Position numbers and translations under genes: made by a program. The notes under the pieces are model-generated. The model saw only the letters and a list, made by a program, of their open reading frames with translations. It was not told the origin of the DNA and made no database searches. This document shows positions 33,166-46,470 of a stretch of 64,000 nucleotides of DNA, in pieces. Each line of letters opens with the position of its first letter. The stretch's first letter is position 1. This DNA is from Plectrocnemia conspersa (taxonomy: Eukaryota > Arthropoda > Insecta > Trichoptera > Polycentropodidae), in the NCBI GenBank assembly GCA_009617715.1, contig VTFK01000266.1, forward strand, positions 868,001 through 932,000, in the 5' to 3' direction.

Positions 33166-36100
33166 TATTTACATAGATAATATACACTTCCATTTTTGCA
33201 TGCATGTAAATAAATGCATAAAATTCCATACATATTTCGCTTTTAAATCATTATATTTTTTGATTTTATGTATATCAGAATATATTGTTAAAAAAACTTA
33301 ATAAAATAGATTAAAATGTTTAATAATTGAATTTGTTGAAATATATTAATGAAGCTTTACATTGTTCGTTTTTATTGTAAGCGTTTTAATAAAGTGTTAT
33401 GAATTTTAATTGTTTTTTTAATACCAAATTATGAATATAAGTTTTAAAATATGCCAGACCATGTTTAGAATTTTGAGTGTTGTATGAAAAAATCAAGTAT
33501 TTCGTTAGGCGTTTAACGCGCCAATGAACAAGATTCTTGAACAAGTCACTTATGAAGTCATCGGCAAAGTACTCTTGAATTATGCTGACTTGTTTTTATA
33601 TATAAATTATTTATACTTTGGATATTGCGCCTTAATAATAATGTGACTAATTTGTATTTCAATAAACTATGTATTCTGAACAGTTCAAATTGAAAAATAT
33701 AGTTTGCAGAGTAGCTGATATGTTGCAGTACAAATCAGGCATGTAACACAAAGTCAAGTAATAGCTTAAAATATCTGCCGTATTTGCAAGATGCAGCGAA
33801 GTCAAACAGTGCACCATATCGTTCATGATATTAAACAATGTCTGCGCGTATTTAGTATGCGTGTATTGCTATGTGAATATTTTATTTATTTTTATTAGAA
33901 ATATGACCATCATCAACAATAAACATATTCAAATGCATTATCATTTACTCCATGGGCACGAAATGTTTTGTAAAACAAAAAATGTAATACAAAAATTATC
34001 TATAAGAGATGCATCCCACATTAATTGTTACAGCTATTTGTAGTTGTCGCCGAAAACATATTTGCGTCCAGCAATCTCGTTGAGAAGCAGGATGGCTCGT
34101 GTTAAGAGAGCGCAACAGTTAAGAATAAGGGATGCAACAGTAACTACAACACGCAGCTGAAAATCGCCGCGCAACAACGAATAAAAATGCTACATTTAAT
34201 ACACGCTACATTAATAGAAATAAACCACTTTAATATAAAATTAAGTTGTAAACTTATTTGAGATTACTTGCGGTCAAGTATCAGGGTCATAATATTTTGT
34301 ATCGATTTGCAACAGAATCTGTATCTAAATCTTTGATTGCGTCATGATTTTTCAGTCATTAGTTCTTCAGATATTTCACTTCTATTTTGTTTTTTAGTTT
34401 GTTTGTTTTAAAATATTTATTTTAAAAATAATTTAGTGTTCTACAAGTTATTAATTACATGTTTCTGGCTTTTAGCCATTATCATGTTTACAAGCAGCCG
34501 AAATTACAATAGTGCAAATAAAAGATAGAGATAATTCTTCAACTGAATTTTGAGCTTGCGAATTCGTTAGATACTGATTTTCTAATTGGATCTCAATGTG
34601 TCTGTTACCATTATCACGGATTTAATACGGTCAGCAGCAACTGTTACATTCTCTTAATCTAAAAAAAATATTATATTAATTAATTATTATGAAAAATTAT
34701 TATGAATTGTTGTAAAAGTTTCCTATTCTGAGCACTAGATTTATGTTCGTATTTTGAATCAGACTAGGTGATCGAAATTTAATTTTTATTCTGAAAGAAA
34801 AATCAATAATTTATAACAATAGTTCAAAAAAATATTAACGTAATAATTTTGTTTCCACTGCATTTTAGACATTTCAGAGAATATTTTATTTGACATATAT
34901 TGCACTTGCATGAAACGTTTGTGTAATTTTTAATTTAAAGTGCACCACCTGCTGCATGTCTTATTGGAGCTTAACCACTTTCCAATCATTTCTTCTTAAA
35001 GCAGTCTAAATATGTAAATATAGGGGAAGGAAATCTGAGAAATGCGGTGAATGTTAAAGAGTTGGCTGATGTGAAATTGCTGAACATCTCATGAAGTAAG
35101 GCTATTTCATTCACTGTTACTCGGCGATCTTAAACTGCTGGTATAGTAATTTATATAGTTCATTTGTACATTTTCTGAAGTGACAAATATGCTTCACTAT
35201 ACTGAATTTTCATTCGTCAATGAATTTCAATTGGTTTCACCTTTTTCGTGAGTGATCATTACTAGAGCACGAATAATATAAAAATACAATGTTCAGATAA
35301 AGATGGAGGCTGTACAAAAAATAGTTATTTTATATGCATATTTTTATAATTAACGGTATATAGAAAATATCGAAGTTTTTGTATAAGACTCCACGAAAAA
35401 TATATTCATTCCATTTCGTAACAAATTCTCTGCAATTAATAAATGTATGCAAATTTACACCTAAAAACCACAATTACAAAATTCGTGATATAAATCATTC
35501 ACATAATACATGAATGAAAAAATGCATCGGGGTGAAGTGCTGAAAGCGTTTCAGGATTTCGTCACCGCGGCCCCCAGATTGACTTTCGCTGAGCGCGCGC
35601 ATTTCCATTTATTGTGTTGTCGTCGCCTGAGGACTTTCGCAGCCCCTCTCTTCTCGTGGCGCAATGTTGCATAATCATTTTAGGTAACCGAACAAATTCG
35701 AATATGTCCGTCGATACCTCAGTTTGGAATCGGAAGCGCGCGCGGTAACAAGCAACGCAGTGTTTGCTCTCGAAATCGAACCCGGCACCTTCTAACGTAC
35801 GTGCGCATTTTCACGGCCCCTTTTTATACATGCAAATGTTAAAAATAAAAATAAATATTTAACAAAAGGGGAGAAGGACACATTTTTTACGTTTAGACCA
35901 AAATATGTCAATTAAAAAAATAGATAACACATCAATAGGTTTAAATTTAAACGAAAACAATATTCATATACATACACATAAATTAAAATAATTAAATGAT
36001 TATTTGGTGCATCTGTATTTATAAGATAGTTGCAGTCAAAGAAGGACGTGCATTTTAAACGTTAGGACCAAATATGACAATTAAAATTTATTTTTAATTT

Positions 36101-37787
36101 ACATGTCTTTTTTAAAATTTAGACCAAAACATAATATGACAAGATTTTTTAATCACCTTTAGTGATGTTCTGTTCTAGAAACTGTTCTAGAAAGACTTCG
36201 AATTTTCCAGCGGTACATTAATGCTTATTATATTGCAATACTTTTGCTTTTACCGGAGAGATGTATTACAAATACTTTTCATTGTATTTCATCATCCATC
36301 AAACAAACATAAAAAATAATTTATATTTTCCCTCCCTCTTTAGCCGTAAGGTTTTCATCATTGCTAAGCAATTTTATCTTGTTATTTAAAAAAATATCTC
36401 ACTGTGTGGCCTAATAATTATACATATAGATTAACTTATTTTTTGCTTATTGAATAGATCTCGTTGTACGGCTTAATTGTTTAGATATACCCCCCCTCCG
36501 ATCATGGAAAATACGAATCGAAAAATAATTAAATAATAAAATAAAATAAATATAATCTATGTTGCTTAATTTTGGCATAGGATAAAATTGATGAATTTAA
36601 ACTCAAATAATTTTGAGATGGATTATTCGATTACTGTATGAACCTCGGGTATCGTATATCAGTGATATAGGTACCCGAGTACCTGAGCTCGAAACTCATA
36701 TAGACGTTAGTGTTTTTTAATTTCTATCGTGTCTAGAAGATCGGAATCTGTTAATATTATATAATGTTATTGATCGATCATCATAGATTAGGTTTTCTTA
36801 GATTTTCATAGTCTCCCGGATAAATATTTAATCACTTCCCGGTCACAGTATTTTTTTAAATGACTCAAAACTTATTGCACGGATTCACCCTTTCTTATGC
36901 AGTAGTATAAAAATATGCATGCGTTATAAAACATTTAAAAATGTTAGTACAAATTTAATTTTTAGCAGAAAAAGGCTAATTTCCGAATTAACTCGGCATG
37001 ACCGGGAAGGGTTAAAAGAAAATGGAAGATCCATAGTGATATTTTCTTATTATAAGCTGTGATAAAAGTTAATAATTAATAAATATATGTCACTGATTTT
37101 AATTAGATGTGTCACTACTTACTTAGTAGTTGTTGATTGTGTTTGCCCAGTTGTAACGCATAGCAACGGTAAATTGTTATGTTTCAACGGTAGATAAATA
37201 ATAAAAAATACATTTAGGAGATATTCAATTTTCATATCAAATTTACATTATAAAGTAATTTGAACTTAAAAAATAGAGGTAGTGCTAAAATGTAGCTTGC
37301 TATAATACACTATTTTATTTACTTAATATATATTATATTACCATTCTTCGTTGTTATAGACAAGTAACTAATGTAACAATAAACAAATTGTTTGCTCCAT
37401 ATCTTATTCATTTTGTTTTTGTAAAAAAATAATAAAATAATACATATTAACATTCCGAAGTGATCATATAAGTATGATTATAATAACAAGATTCCACATA
37501 TATTGACCGTATTCGTCATTGCCGGTCGAATTAACGAATCATTGCTTAATAGAAAGGTGAACGACATACGAAAGTGGCTTTCTCGACTCAATACGCACAG
37601 TTGTCCGAAAATCCGTAATTGTATATGAATATATGACTTAAGTAACCGTGAAAGTGTTTTTCCCTTCATTATTCTTCTTCTCTTTCACACGCGCTGGTCT
37701 TTTTTTGTTCTTCTTACCACACGCATAACCATAACCTTAATTTCAGATACCATAATATAAAATGTCTACACTCTGACGTTGAGGATT
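33166..37787. other. Intergenic between DUSP12 and the NRF-like gene
   Basis: AT-rich spacer without a recognisable gene. A GC-rich, CpG-containing patch at about 35540-35830 stands out and could be a promoter of an unseen transcript or an upstream first exon of the NRF-like gene. A SINE copy lies at 36640-36835. An open frame at 33825-34043 shows no family resemblance. Confidence 0.45.
36640..36835 (+). repeat. tRNA-derived SINE, copy 1
   Basis: A degenerate B-box-like GAGCTCGAAACTC is followed by TTTCTATCGTGTCTAGAAGA and a tail with GATTAGGTTTTCTTAGATTT then TCATAGTCTCCCGGATAAAT. The same order is present at 58270-58500 and, inverted, at 59075-59290. Confidence 0.55.
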
Positions 37788-37793
37788 TATAAA
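37788..37793 (+). promoter_or_regulatory. Candidate TATA box of the NRF-like gene
   Basis: TATAAA preceded by TT and followed by CGC lies 61 nt upstream of the start codon at 37854. This leaves room for a short 5' UTR of about 30 nt. The spacing is good for a TATA promoter, but the motif is short and the region AT-rich. Confidence 0.4.
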
Positions 37794-37853
37794 CGCAAGT
37801 TCCGCTACGTTACACACACTTCTTTGTGATATTGACTCTACAGTCGCTTAGAA

Positions 37854-38577
37854 ATGAAGCTACGGAAAATACTGTGCGGTCTGCTCGTGATCGTCGCACT
37901 AACGAGGTGCGAAACGAAAAATACAACAAAGTCCAACTTGAAAGACGAAGATGCTGATTTCGGATTATCGATCTTGGATGATGGCCCGGACGTTAAACAG
38001 AAAGAAGTGAACACAGATCGGAAACTAGCCGATTCGATAGCGAGAGCCTTTAACGACTTCACCAATCGAAACAATGTAAATCTGAGATCGTTCTTCGGCG
38101 GAGGTGGTATATTCTCGAGTCCGACTCCTAAAGTCAAAAAGATCAAGCAAGCCAATTCGGAAGGAGTGGACTTTCTGACGAAAGAAGATCTGAGCGCCGA
38201 TCTAAGCATCAAATCCAAAGACGATGACTTTGACACTCTACACGATGACTTCTTCAATCTTGACAAGAAAGAAAAAGATGAAGAGATCCACCAGAAGACT
38301 GTAGAGACCAACATTAACAAGATACCCAACAAGAGAGTCACCAAATCTTTGGATAATAAAACGAACTCGACGCGTTCTGAAGAAGTGTTCTTTGACGATG
38401 ATGATATATCTTTAATTAACAACGTAACCGGCATCGAAAGTCTTTTAGAAGTGTACAGTGCCAAAAAAATGATTGAAAATTGGAACGACATGAAGATTCG
38501 CCTATCTTCTGGATGCAGACAACACATGGGCGATTATCTCAGGGGATTGGCTTCTGGACAGTTCTGGGCGCTTAAAA
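37854..38577 (+). CDS. Nose resistant to fluoxetine (NRF-6)-like protein, first coding exon only
   Basis: The exon encodes 241 residues. An N-terminal signal peptide (MKLRKILCGLLVIVALTRC) is followed by a long charged, low-conservation stretch with FFDDDD. The start of the NRF domain is at about residues 219-241: Cys 221 followed by RQHMGDYLRGLASGQFWALK. In insect NRF-6-like proteins this leads into WALKM-DASGK-type sequence and then a multipass acyltransferase-3 domain. The exon ends A|GTAAGT in phase 1, and the next exon should start with TG to complete the Met codon; reading on gives only a few residues before a stop. No downstream exon was found up to 64000. It is either a gene with a very long first intron or a broken gene. 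Signal and NRF parts suggest a secreted or membrane protein with a role in lipid or xenobiotic uptake. Confidence 0.8.
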
Positions 38578-39376
38578 GTAAGTACATATGCAAATATTAT
38601 GAAATCGTACGATGAGAAGTAAGTCTTCCGCAAAATTTAAAGACTAGTGTTTGACTTTGGTATGGCCATGGTGGTTCGCATAATTAGCAGACGATTATTT
38701 TTTGTGTGCCTTCTTAATGTTTGGCAAACATCGAATTGTTGAATTGGGCAAATTTCAGATGGAATGCAGATTAGCCCATGTCTGTTTTCTGTATATATTA
38801 TGAATCTCTATTAAGCGAGAATCTGAATGAAAAACATTTTATGGCAATCACTTGACAAGGACAGTTTTTTTGACAGTTACAGGACAGTTGCCTTTCAATT
38901 ACAGTTCGGTGTGTAAACTCTCGAATTTGGCAATAGTGTTGTTTATGTATAAAGGGTACAAAAGTAAATAATTTATATCCATGACTCAACCAAACACCTC
39001 GTTTAAGAAATATCAATAAATTTAAGCAACAAATATGCATTAGCAATCAAAAGTCGAGTAAACAGCGAGTGAAATTTTACATTTGCTTTTTATCGAAATG
39101 TTTGTAAAAGTTCTGGACAGACAGACAAAGATGCATAACATTTTTTTTATCCACGTCGTCCGTTTCTCTTTGATAAAGCTTACAAATTATTTTCATTTCA
39201 CGAGCAATTGAACCAAAAAAAAAATTTTGGATTAATTTTCCTCTGCGATAATAAACCTGAAATTTATAAAAAAATCTTTTTCTTTGAATAAAATAACACA
39301 GTTTATATAAAAAAAAACAGCAAGTTTTTGCGCAGTACATTTCATGAAACCCTAGAATTTTATTTCAGTAAAATAG

Positions 39377-39577
39377 TTTATGAGCAGGAATGTCATGGGG
39401 AGGGGGGAAGGTGGGGGAATTTTCTCTCCCTTGAATTTGGGGAGAAAAATGCATGTCATTTATTAATGTAATACTATAAATCTTAATGAAATTTAAATAT
39501 TAAAAAAACGACCACTGACTAGTAATCTATTGCCCCCCACCCCTAAAAAATGCTGAAATGACGTTCCTGTTTATGAG
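39377..39577. mobile_element. hAT-type MITE R6 with 8-bp target duplication
   Basis: The body is 39385-39569 (185 bp), flanked by exact copies of TTTATGAG at 39377-39384 and 39570-39577. The ends are CAGGAATGTCAT and, inverted from the right, CAGGAACGTCATTTCAGC. G-runs (near 39400) and C-runs (near 39535) lie inside the ends. No coding capacity. Related copies are at 1347-2262 and 56840-56996. Confidence 0.87.
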
Positions 39578-41859
39578 TAAAGTATCTTAAATGTTCTTAT
39601 TGTTTGGGATAAGTAGTCAAGTGGTATAAAACATTTGTTCAACAGGAATGACTGCTAAAGTAGGCTTGTATTTATTGGGTTAGTATTTTTTTTTATTTGG
39701 TTCACTTTTTTTCTACGAAATATGAACGTATCTTAGGAATCTTAGTAGTAAAATATTTTTTAATAATTAATCGACCATCTTATAATAATACCGTAAAATG
39801 TACGAAACACGATGCCTGACATTGATTCATATCTGATTTCTTATAACGTCTATAGTTCTCTTATAGGATATAAATATAAATAATTTAGTTAAGTAATGAG
39901 CTGTGAGTTTTAGTAAACAAAAGCAAGATTTTGTAAATAAAAAAAGTATGCATAGTAAAAGTATATAAACATATGCAAACGAAACTTAACCGATGGGCTA
40001 GAAAGTACATGCCCGTCATTTTAAATTTTATTTCCCCTCCTAAAGCTTAACGACGGGTTCTATAGTATCTACCCGCAAAAAGTATAGCTTATTATTGCCA
40101 TCTATTAAATAAATGTTTGTACTATATAGAACATTTTTTACGACATAAAAATTGCTCTCTAGTTTATTTGTGTAAATCCTAAACTTGAAATTGTATTTTC
40201 ATCATTCGTGTCAACGGTGATTTTGTAAGTTTAACATTGACAATAAATGCTTTGACTCATTTTATGAAAGGTGGTTAAGAAAAACGTTATTAGTTTTAAC
40301 AGGAATCATGTCGACACTTTCATTTTCTTTTATAAACATATTTATAACGTGACCGTCATATTGGTTTTCTATCTACTTTTCATTTATGATTGGCTTTTTA
40401 TTGACTTTACTTGCAAAAGCGAGTGTAAAATGTAAATTTAGTAGATTGTTATTTGGTTAGGAAAATTTTGATTTACTATTATAAATTGGATCTTACTTAA
40501 AAGCAAAAAAACGGTTATATGAAAACATATACGTATGTTCCACTACACACGTTTTTATAAAGCTATAAAATTAAATTGCTTAATGTATCAATTATTTTTT
40601 TATTTCAATTTATCTCTGTGTGTTGATAAAGTATTATATGCTTTTAAGTTATATTCCACTTATTTTCCCTTTTATTTAATGATATGCTATTTTTCAATCT
40701 GATCTTGAAATAGCTTCAATTGCAAATTAAACAAACATAAAAATTCAGCAATCCTAGTAGCGATTAAGGTTAATACTAAAGCTTTTTATTCATGTCTTTC
40801 CAAGGTCTGTCTGAAACTTATAACAGTTGTCAGTAACTCACGTCCATTTGCAATAAAAAATACAATAGATTTCGCATTATTCTTTGCATAATCACATGAG
40901 TAAAATTGCAAAATATGGAACAAATGTCAATTGCATGTTTGACAAATGGATTTAAATCGTACATATAAAATAATATTTATGTATTTGTATCTGTACTATT
41001 TACATTTTTCCCAATATATTTTTATCTGTTTGAAGAATTTCGAAATGGTTTACCCATTAACTCCATCCATTCTGTAACCCTTTCGACACATACTTTCGTA
41101 CTATTTTTTAACGACAATCTTCAAGATAATTTATTTCGTGTAACGAAAATTTTTCGGTCGTTAACTAACATTATTTATTTGAGACATGTCACTTTTCAAC
41201 GAAAGTTGTGTAATTACCTATCACGATTTTAATACACATACCTTTATGCAATGCAAACCTATGTGAAATATTTTCAATCATAAATATCGTACTTACTACA
41301 CCTTACATCAGTATTAAATATATTTTGTTTCAAAAGCCTTTAGCAGGTAATAATAAATTTTATATTCAATACATATTTTTAAAATTTAATAGTTTTGAAA
41401 GCTCTGTTAAAGATTCACTGTATTTGTACTGTAGTTATATTTTTTTGTTAAACTGCTGATTCTGTATCAATTATTGCTACGTTTTGTTTCCGTAGCCTTT
41501 TCTGCGTTTCATAAAATCCAGTCGTCTTCTGAATTAAGAGTTGATGTGAAGTGAAAAGCGGCTGCTTCCTCGGTCTTCTAAGTCTCGTTCGACGCTCTGT
41601 GTAGCTCTGCTCGGTGCAGGTTCGGAATTATCTGGAGAAAGTTCTAGACGTAAGATCCTGATGGAAGTTATATGTACGCGCTTTTCGAAATAAAAGAAGT
41701 GCTTGTGTTCTACAACTCCTCAACACTTTGAGCGTGGAAACAGATTTTTATTGCCTGTTACCTTTTTTCCTTCATTTTTTTGCGTAACTGTTCCAATTTG
41801 TACTGCTCAAGATAAATAATGATAAATCTGAAATCGACATTAAAAACTTCTATATTGAA

Positions 41860-42110
41860 TATACACTACGCCTAAAATGCAGTTAATTGTATTCCAATGC
41901 TCCTAGCAAGAAATTCAGATACGATCCGAATTTTTCTTTGAATTCTCTTCAACTACAAAAAGTACTTCGCATCAATCGGATTCCAGATAATGGAGTCATA
42001 TTCTAGAACGCTACAAACTAGCGTATCGTACAGAACACAAATAGTCAATAAAGTGACACGCTCCGCATAACAAAGTCGAGCATATTCGACGCCTTATTTC
42101 AAATTTTGGC
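41860..42110 (-). pseudogene. LINE reverse-transcriptase fragment
   Basis: The minus strand translates as TLLTICVLYDTLVCSVLEYD then SIIWNPIDAKYF, a stop, and LKRIQRKIRIVSEF. This fits the thumb/post-RT region of jockey/I-type LINEs (LVRSxLEYxSxxWxPxxxxxxxxLExIQ+xF). At least one stop and frame decay are present, and no other LINE domain is seen nearby. Confidence 0.6.
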
Positions 42111-43654
42111 GATGTGCATATAAAATCGCTCTTAAACCGTTGATGGTTTATATTTCTGCTTAAAACACTTATGCACAAACTGTAAGAGAATTCCACTGGG
42201 CAAAGAGATCTGAAAAAGGCGACAACGTGCCAATTGGCTATGCTGAATACCTTTCAGCTGGTCGATTGTCGATCGACCAGCTCCACAGCAATACCAGATC
42301 TTTCTATAAAGAAAGTGAATCTGGATTTGTGCGAATACACTGAAACACATTCAGGTCAGAATATAATAAATATTCCGAGTTAGTAATATGTCGTTAATAA
42401 GGAGCAAAAATAGCAGAGGATCGGCCTTTGTTATAATACGTCTAAATCTCCGATCGTCACGTACGTTACCGTAACGAATACACTATGGTTCAGGAAGGGA
42501 AAAATATTGATACCAATTAGATTTATTATGCATTTAACAAGTACATAATGATCTTGGTAAATAAAAAACTTAATAATACACATTTATATTATATATTTTT
42601 ATTTATCACTACTGATTGAACTGTATACGATTTTATTTTTCATTATTTGAAATTCATTTTTAACACTTTAACGCTCTTTTTTCTTTGTCAGCACTCATTA
42701 AATATATGTAAAACCCAGCATTATTTTTCTATATATCCAATCAACGTAGTAGTCTACCTAAACTTCTCTTATCTTTAATAAAGTTAACCGCTTTGCAGGC
42801 GTAGATGTATGGTAGATGTCCGGCTCACATAATGCAATATATTTTGCTATTACATCGAGACTCCAGAAACAGCTCATATAATTTGCTGTTATATCACTGC
42901 TAACGATTTTTTTTTGTGTATTGTAATAATACAATGTATTGTTTTTTAACCAGCGTGTCGCAATGAGATAACCTGTTAGATCACGATAGTCTAAATTTAA
43001 TTGAATTTTTTTTTTCTTGAATCGGCAAGCAACAATACATATTGCGTCAAAGTCAGCGCACTTACTCTTCTCTCTTTATTCGCCATTAATTTTTATAAAA
43101 AAATATGGTCACAAATATAATTACAAAGCTTACAAATATTGCAAGCATGCGCGCATTTTAATTCTTAGATAATCGCGCTAATGGATATTTAATTGTATTT
43201 CTATAATGTCTAACCCGTTTCCTGTCTGTAGTAATGCGGGATTAAATATTGCGTAAAAAAAATTTTGATCTACATATATCAATACATGTATACATACTAC
43301 ATATATGTAAATATTTTTTGTGCCTGTCAAGTAAATGTTTATTTTAGTAAATTTGTTTATTTATTATTTTTACTGTAAATTACTCAAAACTTTATTCAAT
43401 AATTTTTTGCATAAAATCTTTATCTAACCATTTAAAGTTTTTTTAATACGTATTTTAGTTATTCTGAAAACAACCTTCTCCTCACTCTGAATATATTCGC
43501 CAGTTATTGGAATATTTATATGTTCATATTTGGAATTTTAAAATCCTAAAAACCGACTCTGAAAACACAGTTGTGTATTATTTATTAATTCATTGTGCAT
43601 TTATTCTCAAAAATATTTATTCGTACATTTTATTTATTTATATACATATGTACA

Positions 43655-43756
43655 TCATGGAGTGCTTACTGTTTTAAACAACACTCACTCGCTCCCGCTT
43701 ATGTGCGAACGAACGGCAGCGAGTGAGCGTTGGTCAGAACAGTAAGCACCCCATGA
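43655..43756. repeat. 102-bp long hairpin, MITE-like
   Basis: TCATGGAGTGCTTACTGTT at the left and its inverse AACAGTAAGCACCCCATGA at the right pair. Pairing continues inward through ACTCACTCGCTCCCGC / GCAGCGAGTGAGCGT, giving a nearly complete foldback with a short centre. No matching target duplication was found. Confidence 0.6.
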
Positions 43757-45686
43757 ATAACTCTCTGCAACTAACCTACTTAAAAATGTAATTTATAATT
43801 GCATATAAATAAATGAAATGTATAAACACATGAATAAATATTTATTTAAAATAAATTTGACCCCCGATTACAGGAAAGTACTAGTTATTTTTATATTCGA
43901 TATATCGTTACAATATCTACAGCCAAGTTGTGTCAATTTTTATGTTAATCCTAACATTTAATTAATAGCTGACAAACAAAATATAAAGAAAAAACAATTT
44001 GTAATTGCCGAAATTACAGAAATTGCTGATACTTCCGAGATAATTATGCAACTGTGGATTTTCTCAATTACTGGTATTCAATATTTCATCTCTAATGAAG
44101 TAATACTAATAATATTTAATTTTAACTCTGCTTAAACTAATTTATTATGGTAATATTTTTTGCAGCAGATATAATCCAAATTAATATCTTATTTATTTCA
44201 AGTATAAATCAATTTAAAAAAATAGTATTGACTCTTTTTATTGGTATTGTATTCATTAATGTTTTTAATTCTTCATACTATTTTAATATCATTAATTAAA
44301 AATGTAAATGCCTTTATTTTTAATCCCCTCTACATTTTTATGAGTTAAATTACTGGACTTAATATGTAGTAGTTTTTCAAAAAAATTATCAAACATAAGT
44401 TGCAATAGATAGCAGCAGATAAAAAGGCGTAGTTCGTGACGGGATCGGTATAACACATAAGAACCTGTTTTAATTAATTATATCCTAGAGATAGAAGTAT
44501 AAAAGAGAAATTTTAAAACCCAAAGCTTAAAAATCTAACTAGAAGTGCAGCATTAGTAATTCATTTTATGTGTTGATTTGAGAATAGTATATAAAAGTGA
44601 GTTGTCAGTGTTGCCACAATAATTTGATTATATGTAATAGTGTATAAGACTTAGTTTGATCAATATTATACAAGTTCTCACGTGCATTTTAGCGCGAATG
44701 AAAGAAACACATATCGCAACCCAAAAAATTGCAAATCATCGTCATACATAGAACTCGAGATAGAAATTTCGTTCAATATTTACCTTTAATTTTTGGCGAC
44801 GATTGCGAAAATATAATTACAACAGAGTGAGAGGCGGAATTCCATATATAGAGGTTTTTGCCAAATCGAACCACAATCGAATGTGACTCATTTTATTATT
44901 TGAATACATTCGAGATAATTAACTGATTTACTGAAATAAATATCACTTACAATTAAACCTTTATATAGAACTTGTTTTAAAGCAAAAAACTATTTTTTTA
45001 AATTTTATTTCGATGCAAGTTTAGCTCCTGAACATTTTTTATGTACACTTTTATGAATGATATGTATATGTGTAGATCAATTTATTTTATACACAATATT
45101 TAATAATTTTAGAAAATGTTTTTAATCCTGGATTTTGTACGCACAGGAAACGGGTCAGATATTATATATAGAAATACAATTACATATCCATTAACGCGAT
45201 TATTCATGAATTAAAATTTAAATGCGCTTTGCTTTTGTAAATATTTTTTATGTTAAAGTCTGAGATCAATAAAATTTGTACCTGATTAAATCAGATATTT
45301 TTTGGTGCAGGCTAACTTTAAAAATGCGCATTATTTATTATTTAAATCTGCGATACTCCCCGTCTTCGTTTTAATTGCTTTCGGCATCGTTGATGCTATA
45401 TTGTGTTTCGTTCTTATTGAGAAAACAGCTCTGTTTCTTTGCAAACGCAATAGACAAATATAATTATTTTTTACAACCTTTTTAACAGCTCTTGTACAAC
45501 TAATTACAAAAAAATTACAGTGATTTTATATTAAAATAAATTTTACAAGTTTTAAAAGTTTAATTTATCATAGAGCTATCAATTTTTTTATATTAAAATA
45601 AACATATTTTTTTTAATTTTTATGATAGTAACAATTTAACCGCCATACCTTTAAGTTTTTTCTATGTGAGTACAAAAAAAATCTAT

Positions 45687-45815
45687 GTGAATACCAGGCG
45701 CGTATGGTGAGACACTTTCGCTCGCTCGGACGCACGCCCTTATCTCTCACTCTCGTCACTTAACACGCGAGCGAGCGAAAGGGAAAGTATCTCACCGTAC
45801 GCGCCTGGTGAATAC
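45687..45815. mobile_element. hAT-type MITE R4, complete copy with 8-bp target duplication
   Basis: The body is 45695-45807 (113 bp). It is flanked by GTGAATAC at 45687-45694 and 45808-45815, and its ends are CAGGCGCGTATGGTGAGA and, inverted, CAGGCGCGTACGGTGAGA. Inverted pairing continues through the CGCTCGCTCG / CGAGCGAGCG blocks. CAG..CTG ends with an 8-bp duplication fit hAT. Relatives lie at 53045-53195 and 55085-55165. Confidence 0.82.
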
Positions 45816-45964
45816 CAAAATTTTCTGCCGTGTACGATATATGTCTATTTTGCCTGTAGTATTTGCTCGTATTACGTTCGTCCGTAAGCATAGGGCGGTT
45901 GAATAATTGTTTTTTTTATACATATTGTATTAATCTTAATATTATATATGTTCGTTAGCAAAAT

Positions 45965-46470
45965 CCAATGTGTCAATTTTTTGCAAAATGGCGACAAGTA
46001 TAAAAACTTTAACACTTGTAACTCAGTAGGTTTATATTTTAACGAAAAGATCGCTATATATGAAACATTTAAAAGCCTAAACTTCATCTAAATAAAATAT
46101 AAAAAAATAGTTTTTTGCTTCAAAACAAGCGATGTATCAGTGCGATCGGACCCCCATACGAGCCATTTTGAGACTTTCAGAAGATTTAACGCTCTTAACT
46201 GCTTAGTTTTAAAGATTAAAAATTAAATTTTTAGTATCGTATAGAACTACTGATCACCCCCTATACGTTCTGTATGAAAAAAAAAATTTTTTTTTTCAAA
46301 ATGGCGGCTAATGTAAAAATTTAAAGTGTCATAACTTTGCAAAATGAAATCCTACTTAAAAATGTCGTATGCAAAATTTAAAAATTATTTTTTTTTCAAA
46401 AAAAAAACGAGTCTTGACCGGGCCCCATACGAGCTTTTATGCGATTTGGCATATATTTAACGCTAGTATT
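45965..46470. repeat. Diverged tandem duplication R8
   Basis: Two consecutive blocks share the order CAAAATGGCG, then AAAAACTTTAACACTTGTAA (CATAACTT in the second), then an AAAATTTAAAAA-rich stretch, then CGGACCCCCATACGAGCC / CGGGCCCCATACGAGC, then a segment ending TTTAACGCT. The unit is near 250-300 bp and identity is moderate. No coding function is seen. Confidence 0.5.

Noticed and set aside
41500..41740. Possible LTR end (less AT-rich, AATAAA followed by a GT-rich stretch)
   Set aside because: No matching second copy, target duplication or internal genes were found in the window.
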